From positions 2,431,030 to 2,495,029 of the forward strand of contig NZ_CP018097.1 of the NCBI RefSeq assembly GCF_001886695.1: 64,000 nt of DNA, written 5' to 3'. The notes below the pieces were generated by a model, which had not been told where the DNA came from, did not search any database, and was given only the letters and a program-made list of their open reading frames with translations. Each line of letters opens with the position of its first letter. Within the stretch, counting starts at the first letter, position 1. This stretch comes from Aurantiacibacter gangjinensis. Its GTDB lineage: Bacteria > Pseudomonadota > Alphaproteobacteria > Sphingomonadales > Sphingomonadaceae. Of the stretch, positions 15,776 through 24,941 are shown one piece after another. Both the position numbers and the translations under genes were made by a program.

Positions 15776-17985
15776 CCCGCAGGCTCGGCCTCTCGCCGCA
15801 GCTCTTCTTCCAGCCGCCTTCGCGCGGCTTCCTTGGCGGCCTCCTCGTCCACTTCCAATGACACGCCGCCATCGCGGATGCTTGCCTCCACGCCCACGCC
15901 ATCGATGTCGGAGACGATGATCGCCTCGCCATCGCGAATGATGAGGCGCGTGCCATCGCCCAGCGGGATATCGTCCAGCTTGGGCACGTCTTGCGGTTGC
16001 ACCGGGCCGCTCGGATCGGGGCTGGGCGTCGGCTGCGGCGGCGCGGCGGCGGCACCCAAGGCGGCGCGCATGAAGTTTGCCCAGATGCGCGCGGGCACGC
16101 CGCCACCGGTCACGCCTGCCAGCGGCGAATTGTCGTCATTGCCGACCCATACGCCGACCACCAGACGGTTCTCCCCCTCGCCTGCGTAGCCGACGAACAG
16201 CGCGTCGCGATTGTCCTGCGTGGTGCCGGTCTTGCCGAAATTGGCGACCGACAGGGTGGCGGCTCGGCCCGTGCCGGAATTGATCGCGGCGCGCAGCATA
16301 TCCTCGATATCGGCATGGTCGGAGCGGTTGAAGCTGCCTTGCCCGCTGGTCAGCCAGTCGAGCCAGCTTTCCTCCTCGCGCACGAAGGCGTGCGGTTCGA
16401 CAGGGAAGCTGTCGGCAGCGACGGCGGCGTAGGCGGCGGTCAGTTCAAGCAGGGTGATGGTCGACGTGCCGAGCGCCATGCTGGGATCGCCGGTTGCGAG
16501 GGGAGAGGTCACCCCGAGATCACGCGCAGTTTCGATTACTGCTTCGCTGCCGACCGCATTGAAGAGGCGTACGGCGGCGACGTTGGAGCTTTGCGCAAAG
16601 GCATCGCGCAGGGTGATCGTCTCGGAATAGCGGCCATTGTGATTGCCGGGGCGATACGAGCCGGCGGTGAATTCGGTGTTGTCGATCACATCGTCCGGCG
16701 ACCAGCCATTGCGCAGCGCGGCGAGGTACACGAACAGCTTGAAAGTGGAGCCCGGCTGGCGGCGCGCCTGCGTCACGCGGTTGAAGGCGCTTTCGGAATA
16801 GTCGCGCCCGCCCACCATGGCGACCACTTCGCCATTGGGCCGCATCGCCACCAGCGCCACTTGCGCGCTGCCCAGCGGAGCACGCTCGATAGCGCGGCGG
16901 GCGGCATCCTGAAGGCGGGAATCGAGCGTGGTGGTCAGCGTCTGGCGCGAATAGGTCGCCTCGGCATTTTCGCGCGCAAAGGGCAGCGCCCAGTCCGCGA
17001 AATAGGTGCCGGTGGGCACATCGTTGACAGTCCGCACGTCCAGCTCCGGCACGGCCATCGCATCGGCCTGTTCCTGCGTGATGTAACCGGCGGCGACCAA
17101 GGCATTCTTCACGAGGCTGTAGCGCTGTGCGGCAAGATCGGGATTGCGCGTGGGCGCGAGGCGGCTGGGCGCTTGCAGCAAGCCGGCCAGCATCGCCGCC
17201 TGCTCGGGGCGCAGATTTTCGGGGTGGCGGTAGAAATAATGCAGGCTCGCCGCGCGCAGGCCGTACATATTGTCGCCGAAATAGGCGTTGGAGAGGTAGC
17301 GTTCTAGGATCTCGTCCTTGGTCAGCCAAGCCTCCAGCCAGAAGGCAATCAGCGCCTCGCGCGCCTTGCGGGTCAACGTCTGTTCGGACGTGAGGAAAGT
17401 AAACTTCGCCAGCTGCTGCGTGATGGTGGAGCCGCCGCCCACGCCGGTGAAAGCCGCACGGGCAATGCCGCGCGGATCGACCCCCCAGTGATCGTAGAAA
17501 CGCCTGTCCTCGATGGCGAGAAAGGGCTGGATGACATGGTCGGGCAGGTCCGCGACCTGCACCGGTTCATCCACCACCGCGCCATTGCGCGCAATCGGCG
17601 TGCCGTCGGCCGCCAGCAGGGTGATTTGCGGCGGCGCAATCGGTTGCAGCGACTTGTTGAGCGGCGCGGTGATGGCGAGATAGGCCACCAGCAGGATGAA
17701 GACGAACAGCACGCTTGCCACCATGCGGCTGATCCACCACCACCACGACCGGTTGCGCAGGAAGCGCGGCATGAACCGCCGCCAGCCCGTGGCGTAGCGG
17801 TCCGGCGTTCCGAACGGGGCATCGGACCGGTATTGCGAAGGCGGCAGCGGCGCGTAGGGATCATCGTCGTCATCATCCTGCGACAATGGCGACCAAGGCG
17901 CACTTTCCAGGGCAAGATCGCGCCGCACCCAGCTGCGGATATCAGGCTCCTTGCGCCCGAAGAATCTGCCCAGCAATCGTTTCAC
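15772..17985 (-). CDS. Bifunctional penicillin-binding protein 1A-type (class A PBP)
   Basis: A 737-residue peptidoglycan glycosyltransferase/transpeptidase. It has an acidic cytosolic tail, a membrane anchor (about 85-107), the GT51 domain (about 125-300; catalytic E159 in AIEDRRFYDHWG and the GGSTITQQLAK motif), and a transpeptidase domain with S413-x-x-K416, SSN at 466-468 and KTGTT at 585-589. The C-terminus after about residue 650 is a proline-rich linker followed by an acidic/basic tail. The start is GTG at 17983-17985. It polymerises and crosslinks peptidoglycan at the inner membrane. It lies downstream of the M28 peptidase gene in the same direction. Confidence 0.95.
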   Translation of the reverse strand: MKRLLGRFFGRKEPDIRSWVRRDLALESAPWSPLSQDDDDDDPYAPLPPSQYRSDAPFGTPDRYATGWRRFMPRFLRNRSWWWWISRMVASVLFVFILLVAYLAITAPLNKSLQPIAPPQITLLAADGTPIARNGAVVDEPVQVADLPDHVIQPFLAIEDRRFYDHWGVDPRGIARAAFTGVGGGSTITQQLAKFTFLTSEQTLTRKAREALIAFWLEAWLTKDEILERYLSNAYFGDNMYGLRAASLHYFYRHPENLRPEQAAMLAGLLQAPSRLAPTRNPDLAAQRYSLVKNALVAAGYITQEQADAMAVPELDVRTVNDVPTGTYFADWALPFARENAEATYSRQTLTTTLDSRLQDAARRAIERAPLGSAQVALVAMRPNGEVVAMVGGRDYSESAFNRVTQARRQPGSTFKLFVYLAALRNGWSPDDVIDNTEFTAGSYRPGNHNGRYSETITLRDAFAQSSNVAAVRLFNAVGSEAVIETARDLGVTSPLATGDPSMALGTSTITLLELTAAYAAVAADSFPVEPHAFVREEESWLDWLTSGQGSFNRSDHADIEDMLRAAINSGTGRAATLSVANFGKTGTTQDNRDALFVGYAGEGENRLVVGVWVGNDDNSPLAGVTGGGVPARIWANFMRAALGAAAAPPQPTPSPDPSGPVQPQDVPKLDDIPLGDGTRLIIRDGEAIIVSDIDGVGVEASIRDGGVSLEVDEEAAKEAARRRLEEELRREAEPAG

Positions 17986-18005
17986 ATGCCCGCCTTACGC
18001 CATAG

Positions 18006-18025
18006 TGTATTGTCTATGCAATACA
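18006..18025. promoter_or_regulatory. Inverted repeat upstream of the PBP1A gene
   Basis: Seven-base arms TGTATTG and CAATACA flank six bases, in an A/T-rich pocket 20-40 bp upstream of the PBP1A GTG start. The spacing suits an operator or a dyad overlapping the promoter. No cognate regulator is identified. Confidence 0.35.
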
Positions 18026-18056
18026 GTTATTGCAATGCGCGGGTCTGGCGAAGGTC

Positions 18057-19673
18057 CTATGAACCTTCGTTGACGCCGTCATGCGCACTGTGCCTCGGCG
18101 CGAATATATCGCCCGCATTCCATACCGGTCGCTCTGCCATGTTGGCGATGTTGCGCGCTATAAGATAGTTGACCCCTGCCAGCCGCTCCAGCGCGGCAAA
18201 ATCGACGAGATCCACTTCGTCCGATTGCTGATGGTAGTGGCGATCGAACACCAGCCCCTGCGCTTCCTCGCCGCCATTTCCCAATCCGAGATCGAGATAG
18301 ATGGCCGGGATGCCCGCAGTTACGTAGCTGTACTGGTCGGACCGGGTGAAAAAGCCCTGCTCCGGCTGCGGATCGGGGCTGAGAATGAGGCCATACTCTT
18401 CGGTCGCTGCGGCCACTTCGGGGAAGAGCGAGGAGCGTTCAGCGCCGAAGGCCACGACATCGCTGAAATCGTAAGTCACCACCGGCATGTCGATATTGAC
18501 ATTGGCCACCAGCTCGCCGCTATCGAGGCCCGGGTTGCGCGCGTGATAGCTGGAGCCGAGCAGGCCGATCTCTTCCGCGCCCAGCGCCACGAACAGCACG
18601 GGACGGCGCGGCGGGTCGGCGCGCAGCAGGCGGGCCACTTCCAGCATGGAAGCAACGCCTACCGCATTGTCGAGCGCGCCATTGTAAATCTCGTCATCGC
18701 CTTCGGCCTCGGTCTCACGCACGCCGACATGATCGAGATGCGCCGTCACGACGATATATTCGCCCGACACACTCGGGTCCGTCCCGCGCACCATGCCGAT
18801 GACGTTGGAGGTCAGGGTCGTTTCCGCCCGGCTCTTGAAGCTGATGCGCGCTGTACGGTTGAGCGCAAAGCTGGGAATGATGCGCTCCGCACTGCGCTCG
18901 GCTGCGCTCAGGTCATCGAAGTCGAAGGGGAAGCCTTCAAGAAGCCTTGCCGACATCGCTGGCGAAAGGTTTCCCGTTGCCATAACATTCGCCCCCTGCT
19001 CATAACCTATACCCTCCGGCCAGGCCCAGGTCGTGGAGGAGCGATTGCCGAACACGCTGGCGATCCCGTTCCAACTGAACCGCTGGGTCATTGCCGGGGT
19101 CGAGAGCAACAGCACGCCGATAGCGCCTTCATCCGACAGGCGCTGGTTGACGTTGGAACTGTAATGCGCGGCTTCTTCCGAGCCGAGGCCATCCGGGCTG
19201 CCGCTGATGCGCACGGCGATCGCGCCTTGCAGGTCGACGCCGGCGAAATCGTCGCGACCCTCCATCCGCAGGCCGTATCCGACAAAAACGAGCGGTGCTT
19301 CGATTACGCCGCCCATGCGATGGGCGCGGCCGCGCACGATGTAGTCCTCGCCCCATTCCAGTTCGCCTAAGCCTTCGATGCTCAGCGTATTGCCGGCCTC
19401 GGCACGCGTCACCGACATTAGCGGGACGGACTGAAAATATGTGCCTTCATCGCCGCCCGGGTCCAGCCCCAGCTCCTCCATCCGGCCCGCGACATAGTCT
19501 GCCGCACGGTCATAGCCCGGCGTGCCGACTTCGCGGCCCTCCATGTCGTCGTCGGCGAGGATGGTGGTGTCGCGCTCCAGCGCGCCGCGATCGACCGCGA
19601 CTTGCGCAGCGACGGGCGCGGCAAAGGCGAGGATAGCGGCCATCGCCGCAAGCTTGGTGACAATGCGGTGCAT
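18057..19673 (-). CDS. Secreted M28-family metallopeptidase with PA-domain insert
   Basis: A 538-residue zinc aminopeptidase-like enzyme, exported by a signal peptide (cleavage near VAAQ, residues 21-24). Between about residues 120 and 280 is a PA-type insert; the M28 core follows with zinc ligands in AHLDHVG (H312), NGALDNAVG (D335), ALGAEEIGLLGSS (E367/E368) and the distal HYHQQSDEVD histidine. The ATG at 19673 is chosen because the signal peptide begins there; a 40-residue extension is Arg-rich and overlaps nothing useful. It probably acts in the periplasm or outside the cell; the substrate is unknown. cobS lies 29 bp upstream in the same direction. Confidence 0.92.
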   Translation of the reverse strand: MHRIVTKLAAMAAILAFAAPVAAQVAVDRGALERDTTILADDDMEGREVGTPGYDRAADYVAGRMEELGLDPGGDEGTYFQSVPLMSVTRAEAGNTLSIEGLGELEWGEDYIVRGRAHRMGGVIEAPLVFVGYGLRMEGRDDFAGVDLQGAIAVRISGSPDGLGSEEAAHYSSNVNQRLSDEGAIGVLLLSTPAMTQRFSWNGIASVFGNRSSTTWAWPEGIGYEQGANVMATGNLSPAMSARLLEGFPFDFDDLSAAERSAERIIPSFALNRTARISFKSRAETTLTSNVIGMVRGTDPSVSGEYIVVTAHLDHVGVRETEAEGDDEIYNGALDNAVGVASMLEVARLLRADPPRRPVLFVALGAEEIGLLGSSYHARNPGLDSGELVANVNIDMPVVTYDFSDVVAFGAERSSLFPEVAAATEEYGLILSPDPQPEQGFFTRSDQYSYVTAGIPAIYLDLGLGNGGEEAQGLVFDRHYHQQSDEVDLVDFAALERLAGVNYLIARNIANMAERPVWNAGDIFAPRHSAHDGVNEGS

Positions 19674-19702
19674 CAAAACACTTTCCGATGTCGGCGGCTC
19701 TA

Positions 19703-20689
19703 TCAGCCTTTGGAAACGGCGCTTTCGGGCAGGTCTTCCCCGAATACGCGCTGGTAATATTCGGCCACCAGCATCCGTTCGGCCTCGTCGCATTTATTGA
19801 GGAAGCTGAGGCGGAAGGCGAAGCCCGCATTGCCGAAAATCTCTGTGTTTTGCGCCCATGTGATAACGGTGCGCGGGCTCATCACAGTGGAGATGTCCCC
19901 ACTCATGAAGCCCTGCCGCGTCAGGTCTGCCACGCGGATCATGTCGGCCACCAGCTTCTTATCGAGGCTCGTCTTCGCGCCGACGATGTCCTGCTCGGTT
20001 TCTTCCGGCAGGTAGTTGAGGCCGACGACGATGTTCCAGCGGTCCATCTGGCCCTGGTTGATCGCCTGCGTGCCGTGATACAGCCCGCTCGTATCGCCCA
20101 GCCCAACGGTGTTGGCCGTGGCAAACATGCGGAAGTGCGGATCGGGGCGGATCACGCGGTTCTGGTCCAGCAGGGTCAGCTTGCCCGCCTGTTCCAGCAC
20201 GCGCTGGATCACGAACATCACGTCGGGTCGGCCGGCATCGTATTCGTCGAACACCAGTGCGACGGGATGTTGCAACGCCCATGGCAACAGCCCTTCGCGG
20301 AACTCGGTCACCTGCAATCCGTCGCGCAGCACGATGGCATCGCGCCCGATCAGGTCGATCCGGCTGATATGCGCATCCAGGTTGATGCGGATGGTCGGCC
20401 ATTTGAGGCGCGCGGCAACCTGCTCGATATGCGTGGACTTGCCAGTGCCATGATAGCCCTGGATCATCACCCGACGATCATGCGCAAAGCCTGCGAGGAT
20501 GGCGAGCGTGGTGTCGTGATCGAAAACGTAGTTCTCGTCGAGGTCCGGCACGCGCTCATCCGCCTTGGAAAAGGCAGGAACTTTCATGTCGATATCGAGG
20601 CCGAACGCCTCGCGTACATCGACCTCGGTATCGGGTGCTGCGAGGATGGTGGTTCCGGCGGTGTCGCTTGGATTGGTCATGTCATTCAT
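19703..20689 (-). CDS. cobS: CobS-like AAA+ ATPase (cobaltochelatase small subunit family)
   Basis: A 328-residue MoxR/CobS-type ATPase: Walker A GYHGTGKS at 78-85, Walker [10 protein letters not shown] at about 143-151, and sensor region MFATANTVG. In cobalamin makers CobS works with CobT to drive cobalt insertion by CobN. No cobT or other cobalamin gene lies in this window, so the substrate may differ. The ATG at 20689 is used; an in-frame ATG nine bases later is possible. It lies between an M28 peptidase gene and a divergent DUF2236 gene; many relatives have cobS close to a J-domain gene, and that gene is 1.1 kb away here. Confidence 0.9.
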   Translation of the reverse strand: MNDMTNPSDTAGTTILAAPDTEVDVREAFGLDIDMKVPAFSKADERVPDLDENYVFDHDTTLAILAGFAHDRRVMIQGYHGTGKSTHIEQVAARLKWPTIRINLDAHISRIDLIGRDAIVLRDGLQVTEFREGLLPWALQHPVALVFDEYDAGRPDVMFVIQRVLEQAGKLTLLDQNRVIRPDPHFRMFATANTVGLGDTSGLYHGTQAINQGQMDRWNIVVGLNYLPEETEQDIVGAKTSLDKKLVADMIRVADLTRQGFMSGDISTVMSPRTVITWAQNTEIFGNAGFAFRLSFLNKCDEAERMLVAEYYQRVFGEDLPESAVSKG

Positions 20690-20782
20690 CTCGCGCCGCT
20701 GACTAGACGCGCCACGCTTTCGTAGCAACACAGTTGTAAAGCCATGGTCGCAATGCTGCGCCAGCGATGGCACAAGGCCGCT

Positions 20783-21655
20783 ATGGCAAGACGTTTTCCT
20801 CTCGGTCCGGCCGAGTTCGCGCGGGCCAAGCTCGTGTCCGGCGTGCGCGCGGCGTTCAACGATACCGGTCGTGGCGAGCAGCCGGTGCCGCCATCGGACG
20901 AGGCCTATTTCGCCAAGGACACGCCAATTCGCATGGTGCACGCCGATGTGGTGAGCATGATGGTGGGCGGCATGGCGGCGCTGCTGTTGCAGATGCTGCA
21001 TCCGCATGCGCTGCGCGGTGTGCTCGATTTTTCCGATTTTCGCGCGGACATGCATGGCCGCTTACGGCGCACAGCGCGTTTCATCGCGGTGACGACCTAT
21101 GGCCATCGCGACGATGCCGATGCCGCCATCGCGCGGGTCAATCGTATCCATGCGGCGGTCAAAGGCACGCTGCCCGATGGCACGCCCTATTCCGCCACCG
21201 ATCCGCGCACGCTCGCCTGGGTGCATGTAACCGAAGCGCTGATGTTCCTCGAAGCATGGCTCGTCCATGTGCAGCCGCGAATGTCCCGCGCCGAGCAGGA
21301 CGAGTATTTCCGCCAGTTCGCCCTCATCGCGCGCAAATTGGGGGCCGATCCGGTGCCGGAGACCAAGGCCGAAGCGCAAGCGATCTTTTCCGAATTGCGC
21401 GGCGATCTGCGGGTGACGCCGGAGACTCGCGAAGTTGCAGACCTGATCGTCAACAAGCGCGTGGAAGGTGCGCCGGGCGCGGTGCAACCGCTGCTGGCCA
21501 ATGCGGCCATCGAACTGGTGCCGCCTTTTGCGCGCACCATGTTGGGGCTGAAGCGCCCGGGCCTGAGTGCGCTGCCGTCGCGACTGCTAGTGAACGGCAT
21601 GGGCGGGACGCTACGCTGGGCTTTTCGGCAGGACACAAAAATCCGCTCATCCTGA
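20783..21655 (+). CDS. DUF2236 / MpaB-like oxygenase family protein
   Basis: A 290-residue helical protein. Family markers are [34 protein letters not shown], read here as MLHPHALRG, then RFIAVTTYG and [20 protein letters not shown]2236 includes haem-containing latex-clearing protein relatives and MpaB; the histidines in HPHAL and WVHV are candidates for haem binding. The ATG at 20783 is preferred because AAGG lies five bases before it; two ATGs upstream (20744, 20753) are possible. The last codons and stop fall inside a REP arm, so the C-terminal end may be recent. Gene function is unknown. Confidence 0.82.
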   Translation: MARRFPLGPAEFARAKLVSGVRAAFNDTGRGEQPVPPSDEAYFAKDTPIRMVHADVVSMMVGGMAALLLQMLHPHALRGVLDFSDFRADMHGRLRRTARFIAVTTYGHRDDADAAIARVNRIHAAVKGTLPDGTPYSATDPRTLAWVHVTEALMFLEAWLVHVQPRMSRAEQDEYFRQFALIARKLGADPVPETKAEAQAIFSELRGDLRVTPETREVADLIVNKRVEGAPGAVQPLLANAAIELVPPFARTMLGLKRPGLSALPSRLLVNGMGGTLRWAFRQDTKIRSS

Positions 21656-21764
21656 GCCGGTGGCGCTTCGCGCCGTCTTCGACTCCGAAGGATCGCTCTT
21701 ACTTCTGGCGCCGCCTTAAAACAAAGAAAGACGATGCTTCGACAAGCTCAGCATGAGCGGGGAT
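21641..21764. repeat. Family A palindromic repeat overlapping the DUF2236 stop
   Basis: The outer arms atccgctcatcctgagc (21641-21657) and gctcagcatgagcgggg (21746-21762) are near-perfect inverted copies. Inside lie cttcgactccgaagg and cttcgacaagctcag, the same core as at 12906. The left arm contains the TGA of the DUF2236 gene, so the repeat supplies its last codons. Confidence 0.75.
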
Positions 21765-21776
21765 GGCTTTGGTCTT

Positions 21777-22367
21777 TCATCCAAAAGCATCCGCCCGCTT
21801 CAGCAGCTGATACGCCTCCACCACGCGCTGCAAATGCGCTTCCTTGCTGCGGTCCCCGCCATTGCGGTCCGGGTGGTATCGACGAACCAGTTCGGAATAG
21901 CGGCGACGCAGCGATCGGCGATCCGCCTTCGCGCCGAGGCCCATCACATTCAGCGCCTCCCGCTCGCGCGGGGTAAAGCGGCTGGCGTCGCTGTAATTGC
22001 GACCGGCAGCCGCCCGCTTGATGTCGCCCGCGCGCGCATTGATGGCATCGAGCGGATCGGCAAAGTCGGCCCAGCGCGGCATGCCATCAGCGCCCGCCGT
22101 CGGACGGAACGCCGGAATTTCCGTTTGCCAGCCGCTGCCTGGAGCCTGCGCTGCGTAGATTTCGTCCGCGCTCATGCCTTCGAACCAGTCATAGCCCGCG
22201 TTGAATTCACGCACATGTTCGAGGCAGAACCAACGCCATTCGCCCGGTCCATCGAAGGAATTGCCCGCTCGTCCCGGTGCGCGAAATTCGCCCGGCTCGC
22301 GGCAGGTGGGGTGCTCGCACACCCGCCCTCCGCTTTCATAGCGCCCGTGGAACTTCTCGTTTCGCAT
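21777..22367 (-). CDS. J-domain protein with N-terminal Cys motif
   Basis: A 196-residue protein with a C-terminal J domain (about 135-196; HPD at 165-167 in RRYHPDRNGGDRS), which should stimulate an Hsp70. The N-terminal part has C17, C22, C48 and H51 in a spacing that suggests a small zinc site (C-x4-C ... C-x2-H). The ATG at 22367 is used because upstream residues overlap the divergent bolA region. Genes of this type are common next to bolA in alphaproteobacteria and have no assigned client. It is divergent from bolA with 55 bp between starts. Confidence 0.88.
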   Translation of the reverse strand: MRNEKFHGRYESGGRVCEHPTCREPGEFRAPGRAGNSFDGPGEWRWFCLEHVREFNAGYDWFEGMSADEIYAAQAPGSGWQTEIPAFRPTAGADGMPRWADFADPLDAINARAGDIKRAAAGRNYSDASRFTPREREALNVMGLGAKADRRSLRRRYSELVRRYHPDRNGGDRSKEAHLQRVVEAYQLLKRADAFG

Positions 22368-22422
22368 GAACAGCCTTGAATGGGGATTGCTTCGCGCGAA
22401 GGGAAGCCCCACCTTGCCGGCC

Positions 22423-22704
22423 ATGAGCGGACCCATCCAGAAAGAGATCGAAACCCTGCTGCGCGGCGCGCTGGCGCCCACACGGCTGGAGGTCATCAAC
22501 GATAGCGCGCAGCATCATGGCCACGCAGGCGATGATGGCAGCGGCGAAAGCCATTTCACGGTGATCGTCGAAAGCCCGCATTTCGAGGGCAAGAACCGCC
22601 TTCAGCGACAGCGCATGGTGCTGGGCGCGCTGGGCGATATTCCCGGCGAGCGCGTGCATGCTTTCGCGATGAAATGCTACGCGCCGGGAGAAGGCCAACC
22701 ATGA
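22423..22704 (+). CDS. bolA: BolA family protein
   Basis: A 93-residue BolA-like protein. The core has the HFTVIVESPHFEGKNRLQRQRMV segment, read here from HFTVIVESPHFEG, with the conserved F-x-G-x-x-R-x-x-x-H-R type motif in a form where Q replaces H (LQRQRMV). BolA proteins partner with monothiol glutaredoxins in iron-sulfur trafficking or regulation. The ATG is at 22423. Its stop overlaps the GST start (ATGA at 22701-22704), which fits co-translation. Confidence 0.9.
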   Translation: MSGPIQKEIETLLRGALAPTRLEVINDSAQHHGHAGDDGSGESHFTVIVESPHFEGKNRLQRQRMVLGALGDIPGERVHAFAMKCYAPGEGQP

Positions 22705-23408
22705 GTATAGAACTCTGGTATTGGCCAGACATTCCGGGTCGCGGTGAATTCGTGCGCCTGTTCTGCGAGGCGTTCGAGGTCGACTATACCGACATGGCGC
22801 GTGAGCAGAGCGCCGACGCCATGGTAGAGCATATGCATGGGCTGAGCGGCATTCGCCCTTTTGCCCCACCTTACATCGTCGATGGCGAAGTCATTATCGG
22901 TCAGACGCCGCTGATCCTGCAATATCTCTCCGACAAGGAAGGGCACGGTTCGGGCGAGATGGAGACCGATCTCGGCCTGCTGCAGCTCCAGCTCGACATC
23001 GCCGATTTCGTGGAGGAGGTGCACTCCGTCCACCACCCCGTCGCGCATGACTTGTATTATGCCGACCAGATGGATGCCGCTTTCGAGAAAGCTGCCTATT
23101 TCCGCGCCCAGCGCATCCCCAAATACCTTATCCATTTCGACAATGCGATTGCGGCGAGCGGCGGGCCTTTCATGCTCGGCCAGCAGCCCAGCCATGTCGA
23201 TACAAGCCTTTTCCAAGTGATGGAGGGGCTGGACTATGCCTTCCCGCGTTACATGAAGGAAATGCAGGGCCACTGGCCGCATCTCGAAGGGCTGCAAGGC
23301 GCCGTGCCGGAGATCGAGGGCGTTGCCGATTACCTCGCCAGCGAACAGCGGCTGGAGTTCAGCGAAGACGGGATATTCCGGCATTACGAGGAGTTGGACG
23401 AGCAATAG
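22701..23408 (+). CDS. Glutathione S-transferase
   Basis: A 235-residue soluble GST. The N-terminal thioredoxin-like domain starts ELWYWPDIPGRGEFVRLF, with Tyr7 aligned to the catalytic Tyr of sigma-class enzymes, and has IGQTPLILQYL for glutathione binding. The all-helical C-terminal domain covers about 85-235. The start overlaps the bolA stop. Substrate unknown. Confidence 0.92.
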   Translation: MSIELWYWPDIPGRGEFVRLFCEAFEVDYTDMAREQSADAMVEHMHGLSGIRPFAPPYIVDGEVIIGQTPLILQYLSDKEGHGSGEMETDLGLLQLQLDIADFVEEVHSVHHPVAHDLYYADQMDAAFEKAAYFRAQRIPKYLIHFDNAIAASGGPFMLGQQPSHVDTSLFQVMEGLDYAFPRYMKEMQGHWPHLEGLQGAVPEIEGVADYLASEQRLEFSEDGIFRHYEELDEQ

Positions 23409-23421
23409 GAGAAGCGCGCAA

Positions 23422-24309
23422 ATGTCCATCGTGAAGACCGTCACCCCCACCAGCCACGATCTTGGCGGTTTCACCGTGCGGCGCGCGGTGCCGAGCAAAG
23501 AGGCGCGCATGGTGGGGCCGTTCGTCTTCGTGGACCAGTTCGGCCCGGCGCAGCTTGATCTGGGCAAGGGAATGGATGTGCGCCCACATCCGCATATCAA
23601 CCTCGCCACCGTCACATGGCTGTTCGACGGCGCGATCGAGCATCGCGATTCCATCGGCAGCTATTCCACCATCCGCCCCGGCACGGTGAATTTGATGACG
23701 GCGGGCAGCGGCATCGTCCATTCGGAGCGCAGCCCGCAGGAAGAGCGCGCGAAAGGCCCGGCGCTGTATGGTATGCAAACCTGGCTCGCTCTGCCGGACG
23801 GTCAGGAAGAGATCGATCCTGCGTTCGAGGCCGTCAGCGACTTGCCATGGATCGACGGCGACGGCGCGCGGGCGCAGATCATCATGGGTGAGCTCTGGGG
23901 CGAGCGCGCGCCCACAACGACGCATGCCGAAACCATCTATGCCGAAATCGTGCTGAGCGAAGGCGGCTCGATCCCCATCGATGCCGAGGCAGACGAGCGC
24001 GCGTTGATGCTGGTCGGCGGGGATGCCAGCGTCGACGGCATGGCGCTAAACCTCTACGATCTCGTCGTGCTGAAACCTGGCGCGGCGATGACGCTTTCCA
24101 GCCGCTCCGGCGGGCGCGTGATGCTGCTGGGCGGCGAAGCCTTTGCGACCAAGCGCCATGTCTGGTGGAATTTCGTGAGCAGCGACCGCGAGCGGATCAA
24201 CCAGGCAAAAGAAGATTGGCGCGAAGGCCGCTTTGCCAAAGTGCCGGGTGACGATGCGGAGTATATCCCGTTGCCCGATGGCAAGCCGAAGACGGTCAGC
24301 TATCCGTGA
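23422..24309 (+). CDS. Pirin family protein
   Basis: A 295-residue double cupin. The metal site of the N-terminal cupin is intact: RPHPHINLATVTWLF supplies two histidines, IEHRDS a third, and SGIVHSERS completes the set with His and Glu. Bacterial pirins of this kind can have quercetinase-like activity or bind regulators. The ATG at 23422 is used; GGAGAAGCG precedes it. It follows the GST gene by 13 bp. Confidence 0.92.
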   Translation: MSIVKTVTPTSHDLGGFTVRRAVPSKEARMVGPFVFVDQFGPAQLDLGKGMDVRPHPHINLATVTWLFDGAIEHRDSIGSYSTIRPGTVNLMTAGSGIVHSERSPQEERAKGPALYGMQTWLALPDGQEEIDPAFEAVSDLPWIDGDGARAQIIMGELWGERAPTTTHAETIYAEIVLSEGGSIPIDAEADERALMLVGGDASVDGMALNLYDLVVLKPGAAMTLSSRSGGRVMLLGGEAFATKRHVWWNFVSSDRERINQAKEDWREGRFAKVPGDDAEYIPLPDGKPKTVSYP

Positions 24310-24316
24310 CGCAAAT

Positions 24317-24390
24317 CGTCATCCCCGCGCAGGCGGGGATCCAGCTTGAGCGCGACACACCCATGGATTCCCGCTTTCGCGGGAATGACG
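24317..24390. repeat. Paired REP-type palindrome, family B
   Basis: A hairpin gtcatccccgc..gcggggat (24318-24340) and a second hairpin gattcccgctttcgcgggaa (24366-24385) point toward each other. This family, with the core TCATCCCCGC and GCGGGAATGAC, is common in alpha- and betaproteobacterial intergenic regions. It lies between the pirin and FKBP genes and may be read on the same transcript. Confidence 0.8.
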
Positions 24391-24410
24391 AATGTGGTTT
24401 AGGAAATGCC

Positions 24411-24941
24411 ATGAAGAAACCCGTCCTTCCCTTGATCGCCCTCGGCCTTGCCGCCGCTTCCGTCGTCACCGCTACCGCGCAGGACATGGCGGCACCCGCG
24501 CCCGGCGAAGTCGGCAGCCTCGAATGGCACAACGCGCAGCAACTTGCTCTGCATGAACGCACTGCGGCGGATGGCTGGTCCACGCTCGACGGCGGCATCA
24601 AGTTTCGGCGGTTTGGCGGAGACGGAAGCGGTCCGGCGCCTACTGTCGAGGACGAAATTACCATCCATTATCACGGCACCTTTCCCGATGGCACGGTGTT
24701 CGACAGCTCGCTTGAACGCGGTGAGCCCGCCACTTTCCCACTCTCGCGGCTGATCCGGGGTTGGCAGACGGCGATCCCGTATATGGGTGTGGGTGACAGT
24801 GCGACGGTCGTTATCCCGGCAGAGCAGGCCTATGGTCTGGAAGGCCGTGGGCCGATCCCCGGCGGCGCTACCCTTATTTTCAATATCGACCTGCTGGGCA
24901 TCCCCAGCCAGCCGAGCGTGCCTCCAGCTATCTCGCAATGA
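24411..24941 (+). CDS. FKBP-type peptidyl-prolyl isomerase, exported
   Basis: A 176-residue protein with a signal peptide (residues 1-23, cleavage after TATAQ or one residue before). The FKBP domain (about 60-170) has the usual strands: EITIHYHGTFPDGTVFDSS, VIRGW-type RLIRGWQTAIPYMGVG, and AYGLEGRGPIPGGATLIFNIDLL. It should assist protein folding in the periplasm. The ATG at 24411 is chosen because a frame extending upstream only reads through the REP element. Its TGA overlaps the start of the next gene. Confidence 0.93.
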   Translation: MKKPVLPLIALGLAAASVVTATAQDMAAPAPGEVGSLEWHNAQQLALHERTAADGWSTLDGGIKFRRFGGDGSGPAPTVEDEITIHYHGTFPDGTVFDSSLERGEPATFPLSRLIRGWQTAIPYMGVGDSATVVIPAEQAYGLEGRGPIPGGATLIFNIDLLGIPSQPSVPPAISQ

